DNA of 7,739 bases from Caryophanales bacterium UBA2450 (GCA_002342545.1 DDQE01000026.1:1-7739), one strand, 5' to 3'; counted from the stretch's first letter, positions 1-6,878 are shown. Numbers and translations: made by a program. Notes: generated by a model from the letters alone, not told the origin.

Positions 1-339
1 CACGAAAAGAAAATGTTACTTGCTACCTTAGCCCAAGGTAGATTTGTTGGTGGTACTTTCTTATGTGCTCCAAAAAGCGATAATAAAGATGGCTTAATTG
101 ATGTCTGTGTGATTAAAACCATGACTTTAATTGGTTTAGGTTTATTTATTGGTCCATATACTAAGGGTAAACATTTAGATAAACCAAAAAAGAAAATTGT
201 CTATAGACAAGCCAAAAAAATTAGATTTGAATCTCCAAATGAAATCGATGTCTGTGTCGATGGTGAAATGATCAAAGGTAAAACTTTCGAAGTTGAAGTT
301 TGTCCAAAAGCTATTAAATTTGTTGTTCCAAATAATTAA
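1..339 (+). CDS. Diacylglycerol kinase-like lipid kinase (DgkB/YegS family), C-terminal part
   Basis: The 5' end lies outside the window; the frame is open from base 1 (His-Glu-Lys-Lys before the first Met at 13), so the Met at 13 is almost certainly internal. The visible 112 residues match the C-terminal beta-sandwich domain of DgkB/YegS-type lipid kinases. There is a GGxF...APKSDNKDGLIDV stretch, equivalent to the family's GGGF..AP.A..DDGLLDV, then a basic stretch (KPKKKIVYRQAKKIRFE), the DVCVDGE motif with its conserved Asp-Gly-Glu, and a short terminal strand ending VVPNN. The family phosphorylates diacylglycerol or related lipids with ATP at the inner membrane face; in Gram-positives DgkB returns diacylglycerol to the phosphatidic acid pool. 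The N-terminal catalytic domain is not visible, so substrate cannot be judged. The third Gly of the usual GGG is Thr here. The plsC-like gene follows after 5 nt, suggesting one phospholipid operon. Confidence 0.85.
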   Translation, partial: HEKKMLLATLAQGRFVGGTFLCAPKSDNKDGLIDVCVIKTMTLIGLGLFIGPYTKGKHLDKPKKKIVYRQAKKIRFESPNEIDVCVDGEMIKGKTFEVEVCPKAIKFVVPNN

Positions 340-344
340 TTAAG

Positions 345-1169
345 ATGTTAGTCGAATTACTCATTCTTATTTTAGATGCTGCTTTTACAGTATTGATGTC
401 CCTATTTGTCATTCCTAAAGGACATGGCTATTTATATTGGACTCCATTTTTACTTTTAATTGCAGGATATATTATCTCTTTGGTATTTGTCTGGATTTTT
501 ATGTCTCTTTTCTGTCAAATTTATTCCAAAAAGAAGACATATACCAAACCATCTAAACTCGCTAATTTCTTATTAAGACACTGCGTTGGATATATTAATA
601 TCCACGCTAGAGTGAAACTGAATGTCATTCAAAATGAACCATGGCCAAAAGAAAGATTTCTACTTGTATGTAACCACTTATCTAGATTTGATCCGATGAT
701 TGTGATTCATAAATATGGAAAACTCGGAATGGCATTCATTACTAAACCATCAAACTTCAAAATCCCGATTGGCGGTCACTTCATGAAAGCTGGCTGCTAT
801 ATGGCGATTGATAGAGAAGATAAACTCAAATCATTAGAAGTAATGAAAGAAGCTTCTAGATTAATCGAAGAAAATCTTGCTTCAGTAGGGGTTTATCCAG
901 AAGGAACTAGAAGAGAAGTGGAAGACCATGTAGGTGAATTCCATGAAGGCGTGTTCTCTATCGCCATGAAGAATAACGCTCCAATCGTCGTGACCTCAAT
1001 AATAGGTAGCCAAAACATCGCGAAAAACTTCCCTTGGAAAAGTACAAAAGTGAGATTTGAAATCATCAAAGTTATCTATCCAAATGAGTATCAAGGAAAG
1101 ACCTTAAAGGCTGTTAGCGATTATGCAAGAAGCCTAATAAAAGAATCAATTGAAAAGGGAATGCAATAG
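345..1169 (+). CDS. plsC: 1-acyl-sn-glycerol-3-phosphate acyltransferase (PlsC family)
   Basis: Membrane acyltransferase predicted to convert lysophosphatidic acid to phosphatidic acid using an activated fatty acid. The 274-residue product shows the family blocks in order: HX4D catalytic motif at about 111-116 (N-HLSRFD), the acceptor-binding region GCYMAIDRED at about 150-159, the EGTR motif at 186-189 (YPEGTRR), and a proline block APIVV at about 212-216. Two hydrophobic segments, about 3-23 and 33-57, precede the catalytic domain, so the N terminus is longer than in a compact PlsC. The start has only a weak AATTAAG purine stretch upstream, but it lies 5 nt after the stop of the lipid kinase gene, so translational coupling is likely. 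The kinase feeds phosphatidic acid from diacylglycerol and this enzyme makes it from lysophosphatidate, a sensible pairing. Acyl specificity cannot be read from sequence; another glycerolipid acyltransferase of the same superfamily remains possible. Confidence 0.88.
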   Translation: MLVELLILILDAAFTVLMSLFVIPKGHGYLYWTPFLLLIAGYIISLVFVWIFMSLFCQIYSKKKTYTKPSKLANFLLRHCVGYINIHARVKLNVIQNEPWPKERFLLVCNHLSRFDPMIVIHKYGKLGMAFITKPSNFKIPIGGHFMKAGCYMAIDREDKLKSLEVMKEASRLIEENLASVGVYPEGTRREVEDHVGEFHEGVFSIAMKNNAPIVVTSIIGSQNIAKNFPWKSTKVRFEIIKVIYPNEYQGKTLKAVSDYARSLIKESIEKGMQ

Positions 1170-1182
1170 CATCCCCTTTTTT
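1153..1182. terminator. Bidirectional intrinsic terminator overlapping the plsC stop
   Basis: Arms AAAAGGGAATGC (1153-1164) and GCATCCCCTTTT (1169-1180) flank an AATA loop, followed by a T run to 1182. On the plus strand one pair is an A-C mismatch; in the minus-strand RNA the same position becomes a G-U wobble, giving a continuous stem. The T run is better in the plus direction (six T) than in the minus direction (TTTTCAAT). It sits between convergent plsC and the ABC exporter and probably ends both transcripts. Confidence 0.8.
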
Positions 1183-1201
1183 AATACTAAATAAATACTA
1201 A

Positions 1202-2008
1202 TTATTTAATGTCTCTGTGCTTGAATATTAACATTCCGCTAAAGAAGAATATTGCTGCCCAATATAAAGGAGTTAATATACCTGCTGCAATCATTTGTCC
1301 ACTTTGCACATAGAACACAGAAGTATCCGCTCCTACATTCTTTAAGAAATTGAAAATAGAAGATGAATTACCATAAAAGCCTAACATATATAATGGGTTA
1401 AGCCACATTTGGATATTTTCTGGTGTAAATGATTTGGATGCGGTTGCTAATGTAATAATTAAAGGAATCATTCCTAAAACCACTAAAGTGACTACAGCGA
1501 TAGAAATTGAACCACCGATATTTCTCATTAATGCTCCAAAGAAGACTGATAAAGCAGTGACAAAAACATATGAAGCTAAGAAATACATTAAATAATAGCC
1601 AATAAATTGTCCGCCACCGAATAAACTGGAGTCAAAACCTCCAATCGCGCTACTAATACCAACAATTACACCTAAATAAACAATCATTAAGGTGAATGTA
1701 AATACTAACCCAGTTAGGAATAAGCCGGTATAGATTTTAGCTTTTGAATGGCCGGCAATAATCTTATTTCTAATAGTGCCATATGTAAATTCACTTACAG
1801 TGAAAACAACTAAGTTAATTGGAACAGTTAAACCAAAGTTTTGGCTTGGGCTAACTCCAGCAAGTAACATTGATTGTCCATTTAGTTGACCAATACCAGC
1901 GTTAATAGCGATTAATAAGCCTGCTAAGCCTATACCAACCATCATGGTGATTCTAAAGGTCCAATCTTTAAATAATTTGAATAATGAGGCGCGAATAATA
2001 TTAAACAT
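1202..2008 (-). CDS. ABC-2 type transporter permease
   Basis: Integral membrane subunit of an ABC exporter, 268 residues from the chosen ATG at 2008. It is strongly hydrophobic with about six predicted membrane segments: near 20-38, 57-75, 95-118, 135-160, 167-188 and 240-262. The cytoplasmic stretch SEFTYGTIRNKIIAGHSKAKIY (about 72-93) is typical of ABC-2 permeases of the BcrB/NatB-like group, where a Glu-rich GTIRNKI segment follows the second helix. A longer reading from a TTG at 2023 is possible, but the strong GGAGGAGAG site at 2021-2013 lies between that TTG and the ATG, so ATG 2008 is preferred. The gene overlaps the 3' end of the ATPase gene by 8 nt, showing that the two form one transporter. 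Substrate is unknown; relatives export bacitracin, lantibiotics or other peptides, or act on ions. No peptide synthesis, sensor kinase or regulator gene is adjacent to narrow this down. Confidence 0.88.
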   Translation of the reverse strand: MFNIIRASLFKLFKDWTFRITMMVGIGLAGLLIAINAGIGQLNGQSMLLAGVSPSQNFGLTVPINLVVFTVSEFTYGTIRNKIIAGHSKAKIYTGLFLTGLVFTFTLMIVYLGVIVGISSAIGGFDSSLFGGGQFIGYYLMYFLASYVFVTALSVFFGALMRNIGGSISIAVVTLVVLGMIPLIITLATASKSFTPENIQMWLNPLYMLGFYGNSSSIFNFLKNVGADTSVFYVQSGQMIAAGILTPLYWAAIFFFSGMLIFKHRDIK

Positions 2009-2918
2009 TTTTCTCTCCTCCAATCAAATTAAGGTAATAATCTTCAACATTCATTTCTGAAGTTTTGACATCACTAATTTCAATGCCTTTCTTTTCTAAA
2101 GCCTTAAGAAGTTCTAGAGGTTTGACATCATCATATATTCTCACTGAATTTGGATAAGCTTTGATATCCTTATAGCCAAGAGCTATAAGCTCTTTTTCTA
2201 ATTTTTGTGGCTCACCATATTTTAAATCAGTGTATTTTTGACATTCTAAGGCAAGATCAGTTGCCGAAATTTCTTTTAAGAGTTTTCCGTGACTAATAAA
2301 GCCATAGTGTGTGGCAACCTTTTCTAATTCAGAGAGGATATGGCTAGAAATAATGAAACTAATTCCTTTCTTATTTAAATTAATTATTAAGTTTCTTAAT
2401 TCCGCAACTCCTGAAGGATCTAACCCATTCATCGGTTCGTCTAAAAGCATTAAAGTCGGATTATTGAGCAATAAGACAGCAATGCCAAGTCTTTGTCTCA
2501 TACCTAAAGAGAAGTGCTTAGCGGCTTTTTTGCCAGTATTTTCTAAGCCGACATTTTTCAAAGCTTCTGGGATTACCTCTTTATAGTTAGTAATACCATA
2601 ATATAGGCATGCATATTTAAGATTGTCATAAGCACTTAGTGAAGGCACTAGTGATGGTGCTTCAACAATCGCAGAAATATGATGTCTAACTTCTTGGATT
2701 TTTCGGTCTTTGGAATCCACTCCAAAAAGGGCATATTGACCGCTAGTAGGAATAGCTAAGCCCATTAATAAACGCATGATCGTGGTTTTTCCGCTTCCAT
2801 TTTCCCCAACAAAGCCGTAGACCGAGCCTTGAGGAACGTGCATATCAACGTTATTAACTGCGAGTTTATCCCCGTATTTTTTACTTAACCCTTGAGTTTG
2901 AATAACATAATTTTCCAT
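2001..2918 (-). CDS. ABC transporter ATP-binding protein, BcrA-type
   Basis: Nucleotide-binding subunit that powers the adjoining ABC-2 permease by ATP hydrolysis at the cytoplasmic membrane face. The 305-residue product has a complete ATPase: Walker A GENGSGKTT (38-46), signature SLGMRQR (137-143), Walker B LMLLDEP (156-162) with catalytic Glu161, D-loop GLDP (165-168) and H-loop His193 (SSHIL). Where most ABC ATPases have the Q-loop glutamine, this one reads ISAIVEAP with Glu86, which is characteristic of the bacitracin/lantibiotic export (BcrA-like) subfamily. After about residue 225 comes an 80-residue C-terminal extension, also usual in that group. It is first in a two-gene operon, and its last codons (GGEKNV) encode the Shine-Dalgarno of the permease. 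Its own ribosome site is weak: only AGG two bases from the ATG. Function in peptide resistance or export is inference from family membership. Confidence 0.92.
   Translation of the reverse strand: MENYVIQTQGLSKKYGDKLAVNNVDMHVPQGSVYGFVGENGSGKTTIMRLLMGLAIPTSGQYALFGVDSKDRKIQEVRHHISAIVEAPSLVPSLSAYDNLKYACLYYGITNYKEVIPEALKNVGLENTGKKAAKHFSLGMRQRLGIAVLLLNNPTLMLLDEPMNGLDPSGVAELRNLIINLNKKGISFIISSHILSELEKVATHYGFISHGKLLKEISATDLALECQKYTDLKYGEPQKLEKELIALGYKDIKAYPNSVRIYDDVKPLELLKALEKKGIEISDVKTSEMNVEDYYLNLIGGEKNV
2013..2021 (-). promoter_or_regulatory. Shine-Dalgarno site that fixes the permease start
   Basis: GGAGGAGAG read on the minus strand, four bases before the ATG at 2008. It lies inside the last codons of the ATPase gene and decides in favour of ATG 2008 over the in-frame TTG at 2023, which would start upstream of this site. 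Confidence 0.85.
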
Positions 2919-2951
2919 ACCTGTATATCTTACGCTTACTTTCTTAAATTG

Positions 2952-2980
2952 TTAATATTTTTAATAAAAATATAGAACAA
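2952..2980 (-). promoter_or_regulatory. Candidate promoter of the ABC exporter operon
   Basis: On the minus strand, TTGTTC (2980-2975) and TATTAA (2957-2952) are separated by 17 nt, about 33 nt before the ATPase ATG. The -35 is poor (3 of 6) and the -10 fair (4 of 6) in a very AT-rich region, so this is a best candidate rather than a firm call. Confidence 0.4.
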
Positions 2981-3004
2981 TCCAAAAAAATCTCATTTTC
3001 TTTC

Positions 3005-3033
3005 TTGCACGAATATACGCACACGATTATAAT
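3005..3033 (+). promoter_or_regulatory. SigA-type promoter of the 403-residue protein gene
   Basis: TTGCAC at 3005-3010, a 17-nt spacer and a perfect TATAAT at 3028-3033. The expected start point near 3040 leaves a leader of about 20 nt that contains GAGGT at 3046-3050, 10 nt before the ATG at 3061. This is the clearest promoter in the window. It is divergent from the ABC operon within a 142-nt spacer. Confidence 0.8.
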
Positions 3034-3060
3034 AAAACTTGAATTGAGGTATAGATAGAT

Positions 3061-4272
3061 ATGAAAAAAGAGAAACAATCCTTTTCGAAAGTGTCGAAAG
3101 CTGCTCTTGTTTGCTTAGTAATCTTGCTTTTAGTTGCAGGATGGACAAATATTTATATTTGGATGTCTCCAACTCTTAAGCAATTAGGTTACCCAGGAAC
3201 ATTAAGCATGCTTTTTGATTACTCCAAATACGCAGGCGGTGCCCATGGTGCTAGATTTGCGGGTCAACTTTTGAGTAATATAATCGCCTATTTATTTATT
3301 TTTATGGCAATTTTATTATTCATCTTATCGCTCGTTTTAATCAAACACGACAAAGGCGTCAAAGCAAAATGTGCAATTATCGGTTTAGCGGTTTTAGTAC
3401 CAGCAACCTTAGGTTTAACTGGTGGTATCATTAATTTCATCGGTGAAGGTATTGGCACATTATTAAAAATAGGTGGTAGTTCTATTGCTGCTTTATTAGC
3501 GTTAGTCATCTTAACATTCATCTTAGATGTTGTTTACCTAGTATTAGCCACTATATGCTTAGTAAAAGGTATCAAAACTGCTGTTAAAGTTAATAGAGGC
3601 GAACTTCCAGCTGAAGAAGAGGAAGATGAATGCTGCTGCGCTCATAAAGAAACTCCTGAAGAAAAAGCTGAAAGAGAAGAAAGAGAAGCTGCTCAAAGAA
3701 TTTCTTTACTCGAAGATATTCATAAGATTGTCAAAGAAGAATTAGAAAAACTCGACAGAGTGGTAATCGCTAAAACTGTTCCAGTAGTGGAAGAAGTTAA
3801 ACCAGCTCCAGTAGTGGAAGAAGTAGAAGAAAAGAAAATCTCTGCTCCTAGAATCCCATTTGCGGTAAAAATGGTAAAAGCCGATAAGGAATTACAAGAA
3901 AAATATAATGAAATTAAGAATGAAATTCTTAGTTACGGCGTTAATTCCCGTGTTTCTATCGCTTGTGATACATTTAGATTACATCGTAAACCTTATGTTA
4001 AAATCACCCTTGTTGGTAAAACATTAAAAGTTTACTTTGCCTTAAGACCAAAAGATTTTGTTGATTCACCAATCCCAGTGATGGATGCATCTGACAAAGT
4101 CGCTTACGAAGAAGTTCCAGCATTATTAAAAGTCAAATCCAACTTATCAGTTAAACGTGCAAAAGAATTAGTTAGACTTGCTATGGAAGCTGATGGTGTG
4201 GAAAAGAAAAATGTTCCAGAAGAACACAACTGGATCAGAGACTTAAAATCGGGCTTAAGAAGTAAGAAATAG
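3061..4272 (+). CDS. Uncharacterised four-TM protein with soluble C-terminal domain
   Basis: I do not recognise a named family. The 403-residue product has a basic N terminus, then four predicted membrane segments near 14-30, 73-95, 104-128 and 140-170. A highly charged linker follows: EEEEDE, a Cys triplet at 191-193, then a Glu/Lys/Arg-rich helix to about 230 that could form a coiled coil. Next is a Pro-Val-Glu stretch with a 9-residue tandem repeat (PVVEEVKPA, PVVEEVEEK, about 241-258). Residues about 265-380 form a compact domain (FAVKMV...SYGVNSRVSI...RKPYVKITLVGKTLKVYFALRPKDF...VPALLKVKS...AKELVRLAM). From memory, similar domains recur in uncharacterised Firmicutes proteins, but I cannot check this. 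The topology suggests a membrane anchor displaying a cytoplasmic domain. The start is supported by GAGGT at 3046-3050 and by the promoter. It is monocistronic, bounded by promoter and terminator. Confidence 0.8.
   Translation: MKKEKQSFSKVSKAALVCLVILLLVAGWTNIYIWMSPTLKQLGYPGTLSMLFDYSKYAGGAHGARFAGQLLSNIIAYLFIFMAILLFILSLVLIKHDKGVKAKCAIIGLAVLVPATLGLTGGIINFIGEGIGTLLKIGGSSIAALLALVILTFILDVVYLVLATICLVKGIKTAVKVNRGELPAEEEEDECCCAHKETPEEKAEREEREAAQRISLLEDIHKIVKEELEKLDRVVIAKTVPVVEEVKPAPVVEEVEEKKISAPRIPFAVKMVKADKELQEKYNEIKNEILSYGVNSRVSIACDTFRLHRKPYVKITLVGKTLKVYFALRPKDFVDSPIPVMDASDKVAYEEVPALLKVKSNLSVKRAKELVRLAMEADGVEKKNVPEEHNWIRDLKSGLRSKK
3781..3824 (+). repeat. In-frame tandem repeat, 27-nt period, in the linker
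   Basis: The 17-mer CCAGTAGTGGAAGAAGT occurs at 3781-3797 and again exactly at 3808-3824. It encodes PVVEEV twice in the Pro/Glu linker between the membrane part and the C-terminal domain of the 403-residue protein. It looks like a recent small duplication in a flexible region. Confidence 0.85.
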
Positions 4273-4287
4273 TCCTCTATAAAGTTT

Positions 4288-4314
4288 AAAGGAGTTCAAT
4301 TGAACTCCTTTTTT
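4288..4314. terminator. Perfect palindromic intrinsic terminator between convergent genes
   Basis: AAAGGAGTTCAA (4288-4299) is followed directly by its exact reverse complement (4300-4311), with a six-T run at 4309-4314. This gives a 10-bp stem if the central AATT forms the loop. It ends the 403-residue protein transcript. In the minus direction it lies just after the yggS-like stop at 4316, followed by TTTAAACTTT, so it may serve both genes. Confidence 0.88.
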
Positions 4315-4315
4315 A

Positions 4316-4948
4316 TTATTCTTTGAATAATATTCTTCCTAGTCTAATATGAGTTGCCCCTTCTTTAATCGCCTCTAGATAATCTTCTGACATACCCATA
4401 CTGAGATAAGGAATTTTGATATTGAGATTTTTTTCAATTTTCTTTTTTAATTCGACGAGTTTTGCAAATTGATTTTCTTTATCATCACTAACTTTAATGG
4501 TCATCATCATTAAACCAATAAGCTTAATCTTCTTATATTTTAATAAGGATTTAATAAAGTCTTCTAATTCGTAATAAGGAACCCCGTTTTTATTCTCTTC
4601 TAAATTAATTGAGACTTCCACAAAAGTTGGTAATGGCCTTTCACGATATTTTTCAATTTCATCTGCAAGTTTCAATGAATCTAAAGAATGAAGATAATCA
4701 ATTTTATTAATAACTTCTCTAGCTTTATTTCTTTGTAAGTGACCAATAAAATGCCAGGTTATGTTTAAATCTTTTAAATCTTCATATTTATTTAAAAAAG
4801 CATCAACCCGGTTTTCTCCAAAATTAGTAACCCCATTTTTAAATAAGTTTCGCATCTCACTTGAGTCGACATATTTTGTGGCGGCTACTAAGGTAATATT
4901 ACTTGGAATGGTCGATATAAATTTTTGAATGTCTTCTCTTATTTTCAT
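4316..4948 (-). CDS. YggS/PLPBP-family pyridoxal 5'-phosphate homeostasis protein
   Basis: Cytosolic single-domain PLP-binding protein with the alanine-racemase N-terminal type TIM barrel. Family members have no established enzymatic turnover and act in vitamin B6 and amino-acid/keto-acid homeostasis. The cofactor lysine is Lys25 in LVAATK. Further family blocks follow: NFGENRVD (42-49), WHFIGHLQRNK (65-75), GLMMM (145-149), SMGMSEDY (183-190, the phosphate-contacting region) and the C-terminal GATHIRLGRILF (197-208). At 210 residues it is somewhat shorter than the usual 220-235, mainly at the N terminus. The start cannot move upstream because TAA lies in frame two codons before the ATG. No Shine-Dalgarno is visible and a -10-like box ends 8 nt before the ATG, so the mRNA may be leaderless. 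In many Firmicutes the gene sits near ylm/division genes; that context is absent here. Confidence 0.93.
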   Translation of the reverse strand: MKIREDIQKFISTIPSNITLVAATKYVDSSEMRNLFKNGVTNFGENRVDAFLNKYEDLKDLNITWHFIGHLQRNKAREVINKIDYLHSLDSLKLADEIEKYRERPLPTFVEVSINLEENKNGVPYYELEDFIKSLLKYKKIKLIGLMMMTIKVSDDKENQFAKLVELKKKIEKNLNIKIPYLSMGMSEDYLEAIKEGATHIRLGRILFKE

Positions 4949-4956
4949 AATTTATA

Positions 4957-4984
4957 ATTTTACCACTTCAAACGTTTAAATCAA
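4957..4984 (-). promoter_or_regulatory. Candidate promoter of the yggS-like gene, near-leaderless
   Basis: On the minus strand TTGATT (4984-4979) is followed after 16 nt by TAAAAT (4962-4957), a 5-of-6 match to TATAAT. Only 8 nt separate the -10 from the ATG at 4948, so the predicted transcript would begin at or within a few bases of the start codon. No Shine-Dalgarno is present. Confidence 0.5.
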
Positions 4985-4990
4985 TTTCAG

Positions 4991-5019
4991 TTGCCTAATT
5001 CTCTATTTTATTAAATAAT
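4991..5019 (+). promoter_or_regulatory. Candidate promoter of the 611-residue gene/LemA operon, near-leaderless
   Basis: TTGCCT at 4991-4996 (4 of 6), a 17-nt spacer and AATAAT at 5014-5019 (5 of 6, first base off). The -10 ends 6 nt before the ATG at 5026 and there is no purine-rich ribosome site, so a leaderless mRNA is predicted. The region is very AT-rich, which raises the chance of a spurious match. Confidence 0.45.
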
Positions 5020-5025
5020 AAAAAT

Positions 5026-6861
5026 ATGGAAAAATTTACTAGAGACGAAACCACATTTGAAGGTTCTGATTTATTAGAGCCCCTTAATTTTTACAAAACT
5101 CAATTAAAAGATGCTTTCCATGAAAACGGGGAAGAGTATTTTAAAAAACTCACGGAAAAGGCAAATACTGATATTGAAGGTAATAAGGAGGCCTGCAAAA
5201 AGTATTATGCTGAACAAGCCAAAATTTCATCATTAAATAAAGATCTTGGAAAGAAAAGAGCAGGTAAAGGATTTACCATCTTTGGCATGATTATGATGTT
5301 AATTGTTGCCGTAGTGATGGTTGTACTTTATTTTGTTGTTCCTAAATTCCCACTTATTGTTTCTATTTTAGTTCCAATCGCGATGGTTGGTGGATTTATT
5401 GGTTTTATATTCTTAGTTAAGAAATTAAATAAATTAATTAAAGGATTAAATGAAGTTATTGCTCAGCATCAAAAAGTAGCAAACGAACATAAAACAAAAG
5501 CAGAAGCCACAATGGCATCTTTAAACGCTTTATTTGAATCTAATATGGCAGTTCCATTAATGTCTAAAACCACTCCAGTAGTGGATCTTGATAAAGAATT
5601 CGATCCTGAAAAATATTCTTATTTACATGATAAATATGGCTATGAAACTAGTGCAGACATTGATGAATCGGTATTATTTGTCCAATCTGGCAATATTTTA
5701 GGTAATCCATTTATCTTTGAAAAAACTTATAATCAACATATGCATGACCATACTTATACCGGTACACTAACCATTACTTGGACTGAAAGAGTAAGTGACG
5801 GTAAGGGTGGATATCGTACAGTAGTAAGAACTCAAGTTTTAACCGCACATGTTACCGCTCCAGAGCCAGGATATTACACTAGAACTACTTTAATATATGG
5901 TAACGAAGCTGCTCCTAAACTCTCATTTTCTAGAAGCCCAACAGGACATGGAAATGACGACGATAAAGAATTAGAGAAATACGTTAGAAAATTCGATAAA
6001 GAACTAGATAAGAAAGTGGAAAAAGACCTTAAAAAAGGTAATGCGGGATTCACTAGATTACACAACGAACAATTTGAAGCATTATTTAATGCTTTAGATA
6101 GAGATAATGAAACTGAATTCCGTTTACTTTTCACCCCACTTGCTCAAAAAAATATGGTCAATTTAATTAGAGACCAAGAGCACGTTGGATATGGTGATGA
6201 TTTCAGTTTTACTAAAAGAAAAGAACTTAACTATATTCATTCTGGACACATTCAAGGTAGTAAATATCTTGATTATGGACCAGAGAATTTAAGACATTTT
6301 GATTACGAAGTATGTCATAAAAACTTTATTGATTATTGTGATGCTTATTGTAAAGAAATATATTTTGCTTTAGCCCCTTTAGTGGCCATTCCTTTATATC
6401 AACAACATAAGACTAGAGAATATATCTATGATGGCAAGTTTGGTCACAATGTGACCACTGCAGAAGCAGAAGCCGCTGCTAATAATCATGACTGGAAATT
6501 ATTTAAACATCCAGCCACTAGAAGTTTAGGAGTTATCTTAAAATCTAGATTTGAAAAGAAAAATGACACTGTTGACGAATGCGTTATTACTGCTCATTCA
6601 TTTCAGGGAATTGATCGAGTTACTTATGTATCAGTTTATGGAGGTGATGGTAGATACCATCAAGTTCCAGTTCACTGGATTGAATATACTCGTATTCAAA
6701 AAGACACACCATTTGCTATTGGTAGAGCCAAAGAAGAAAGCTGGCCTGACTTTAATAGTTCTTATGGTGGAGGGTCTTATAAAGAATTATTATCTCGATA
6801 TCAGATTTCGGATACTGTATTATATAAGAAAGGATTATTTTCTTTCGTAAAGAAAGATTAA
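5026..6861 (+). CDS. Large two-TM protein of unknown function, first gene of a LemA operon
   Basis: I cannot name this 611-residue protein with confidence. Residues 1-80 are charged and helical, followed by a hydrophobic hairpin (about 82-105 and 109-131) and a second Lys/Glu-rich helix to about 172 that could be a coiled coil. A large soluble part follows. Residues about 216-305 look beta-rich: FVQSGNILGNPFIFEK, a His cluster YNQHMHDHTYTG (His238, 240, 242), alternating TLTITWTERV and RTVVRTQVLTAHVT strands, and YGNEAAPKLSFSRSP. An acidic/basic helix spans about 310-337, then a mixed C-terminal region. The hairpin flanked by helices resembles DUF3137-type proteins often found beside LemA; this is memory-based inference. 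No signal peptide or catalytic motif was recognised. The start is the first ATG after an in-frame TAA at 4996-4998, and the next Met is residue 88, within the first TM. The lemA-like gene follows after 32 nt. Confidence 0.85.
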   Translation: MEKFTRDETTFEGSDLLEPLNFYKTQLKDAFHENGEEYFKKLTEKANTDIEGNKEACKKYYAEQAKISSLNKDLGKKRAGKGFTIFGMIMMLIVAVVMVVLYFVVPKFPLIVSILVPIAMVGGFIGFIFLVKKLNKLIKGLNEVIAQHQKVANEHKTKAEATMASLNALFESNMAVPLMSKTTPVVDLDKEFDPEKYSYLHDKYGYETSADIDESVLFVQSGNILGNPFIFEKTYNQHMHDHTYTGTLTITWTERVSDGKGGYRTVVRTQVLTAHVTAPEPGYYTRTTLIYGNEAAPKLSFSRSPTGHGNDDDKELEKYVRKFDKELDKKVEKDLKKGNAGFTRLHNEQFEALFNALDRDNETEFRLLFTPLAQKNMVNLIRDQEHVGYGDDFSFTKRKELNYIHSGHIQGSKYLDYGPENLRHFDYEVCHKNFIDYCDAYCKEIYFALAPLVAIPLYQQHKTREYIYDGKFGHNVTTAEAEAAANNHDWKLFKHPATRSLGVILKSRFEKKNDTVDECVITAHSFQGIDRVTYVSVYGGDGRYHQVPVHWIEYTRIQKDTPFAIGRAKEESWPDFNSSYGGGSYKELLSRYQISDTVLYKKGLFSFVKKD

Positions 6862-6878
6862 TAATAAAAAAACATTAT

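Noticed and set aside
13..15. Met at 13 as a true start of the lipid kinase
   Set aside because: The frame is open to base 1, and the visible part begins in the middle of the conserved C-terminal domain.
2009..2023. N-terminal extension of the permease from a TTG start at 2023
   Set aside because: The strong GGAGGAGAG ribosome site lies downstream of this TTG and points to the ATG at 2008.
2311..2586. 91-codon plus-strand ORF inside the ABC ATPase gene
   Set aside because: Antisense shadow of a gene with all ABC motifs intact; no ribosome site or recognisable protein features.
3288..3521. 77-codon minus-strand ORF opposite the 403-residue protein gene
   Set aside because: Complement of membrane-segment codons; no promoter or ribosome site of its own.
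4970..4977. AAACGTTT palindrome as a repressor operator
   Set aside because: Only 8 bp in a very AT-rich spacer, with no second copy; expected by chance and not annotated as a site.
5874..6134. 86-codon minus-strand ORF opposite the 611-residue gene
   Set aside because: Ser/Leu-rich product typical of the antisense of Lys/Glu/Asp-rich coding sequence.
6551..6850. 99-codon plus-strand ORF in another frame of the 611-residue gene
   Set aside because: Fully nested in a longer gene whose frame reads coherently to its stop; low-complexity hydrophobic product.
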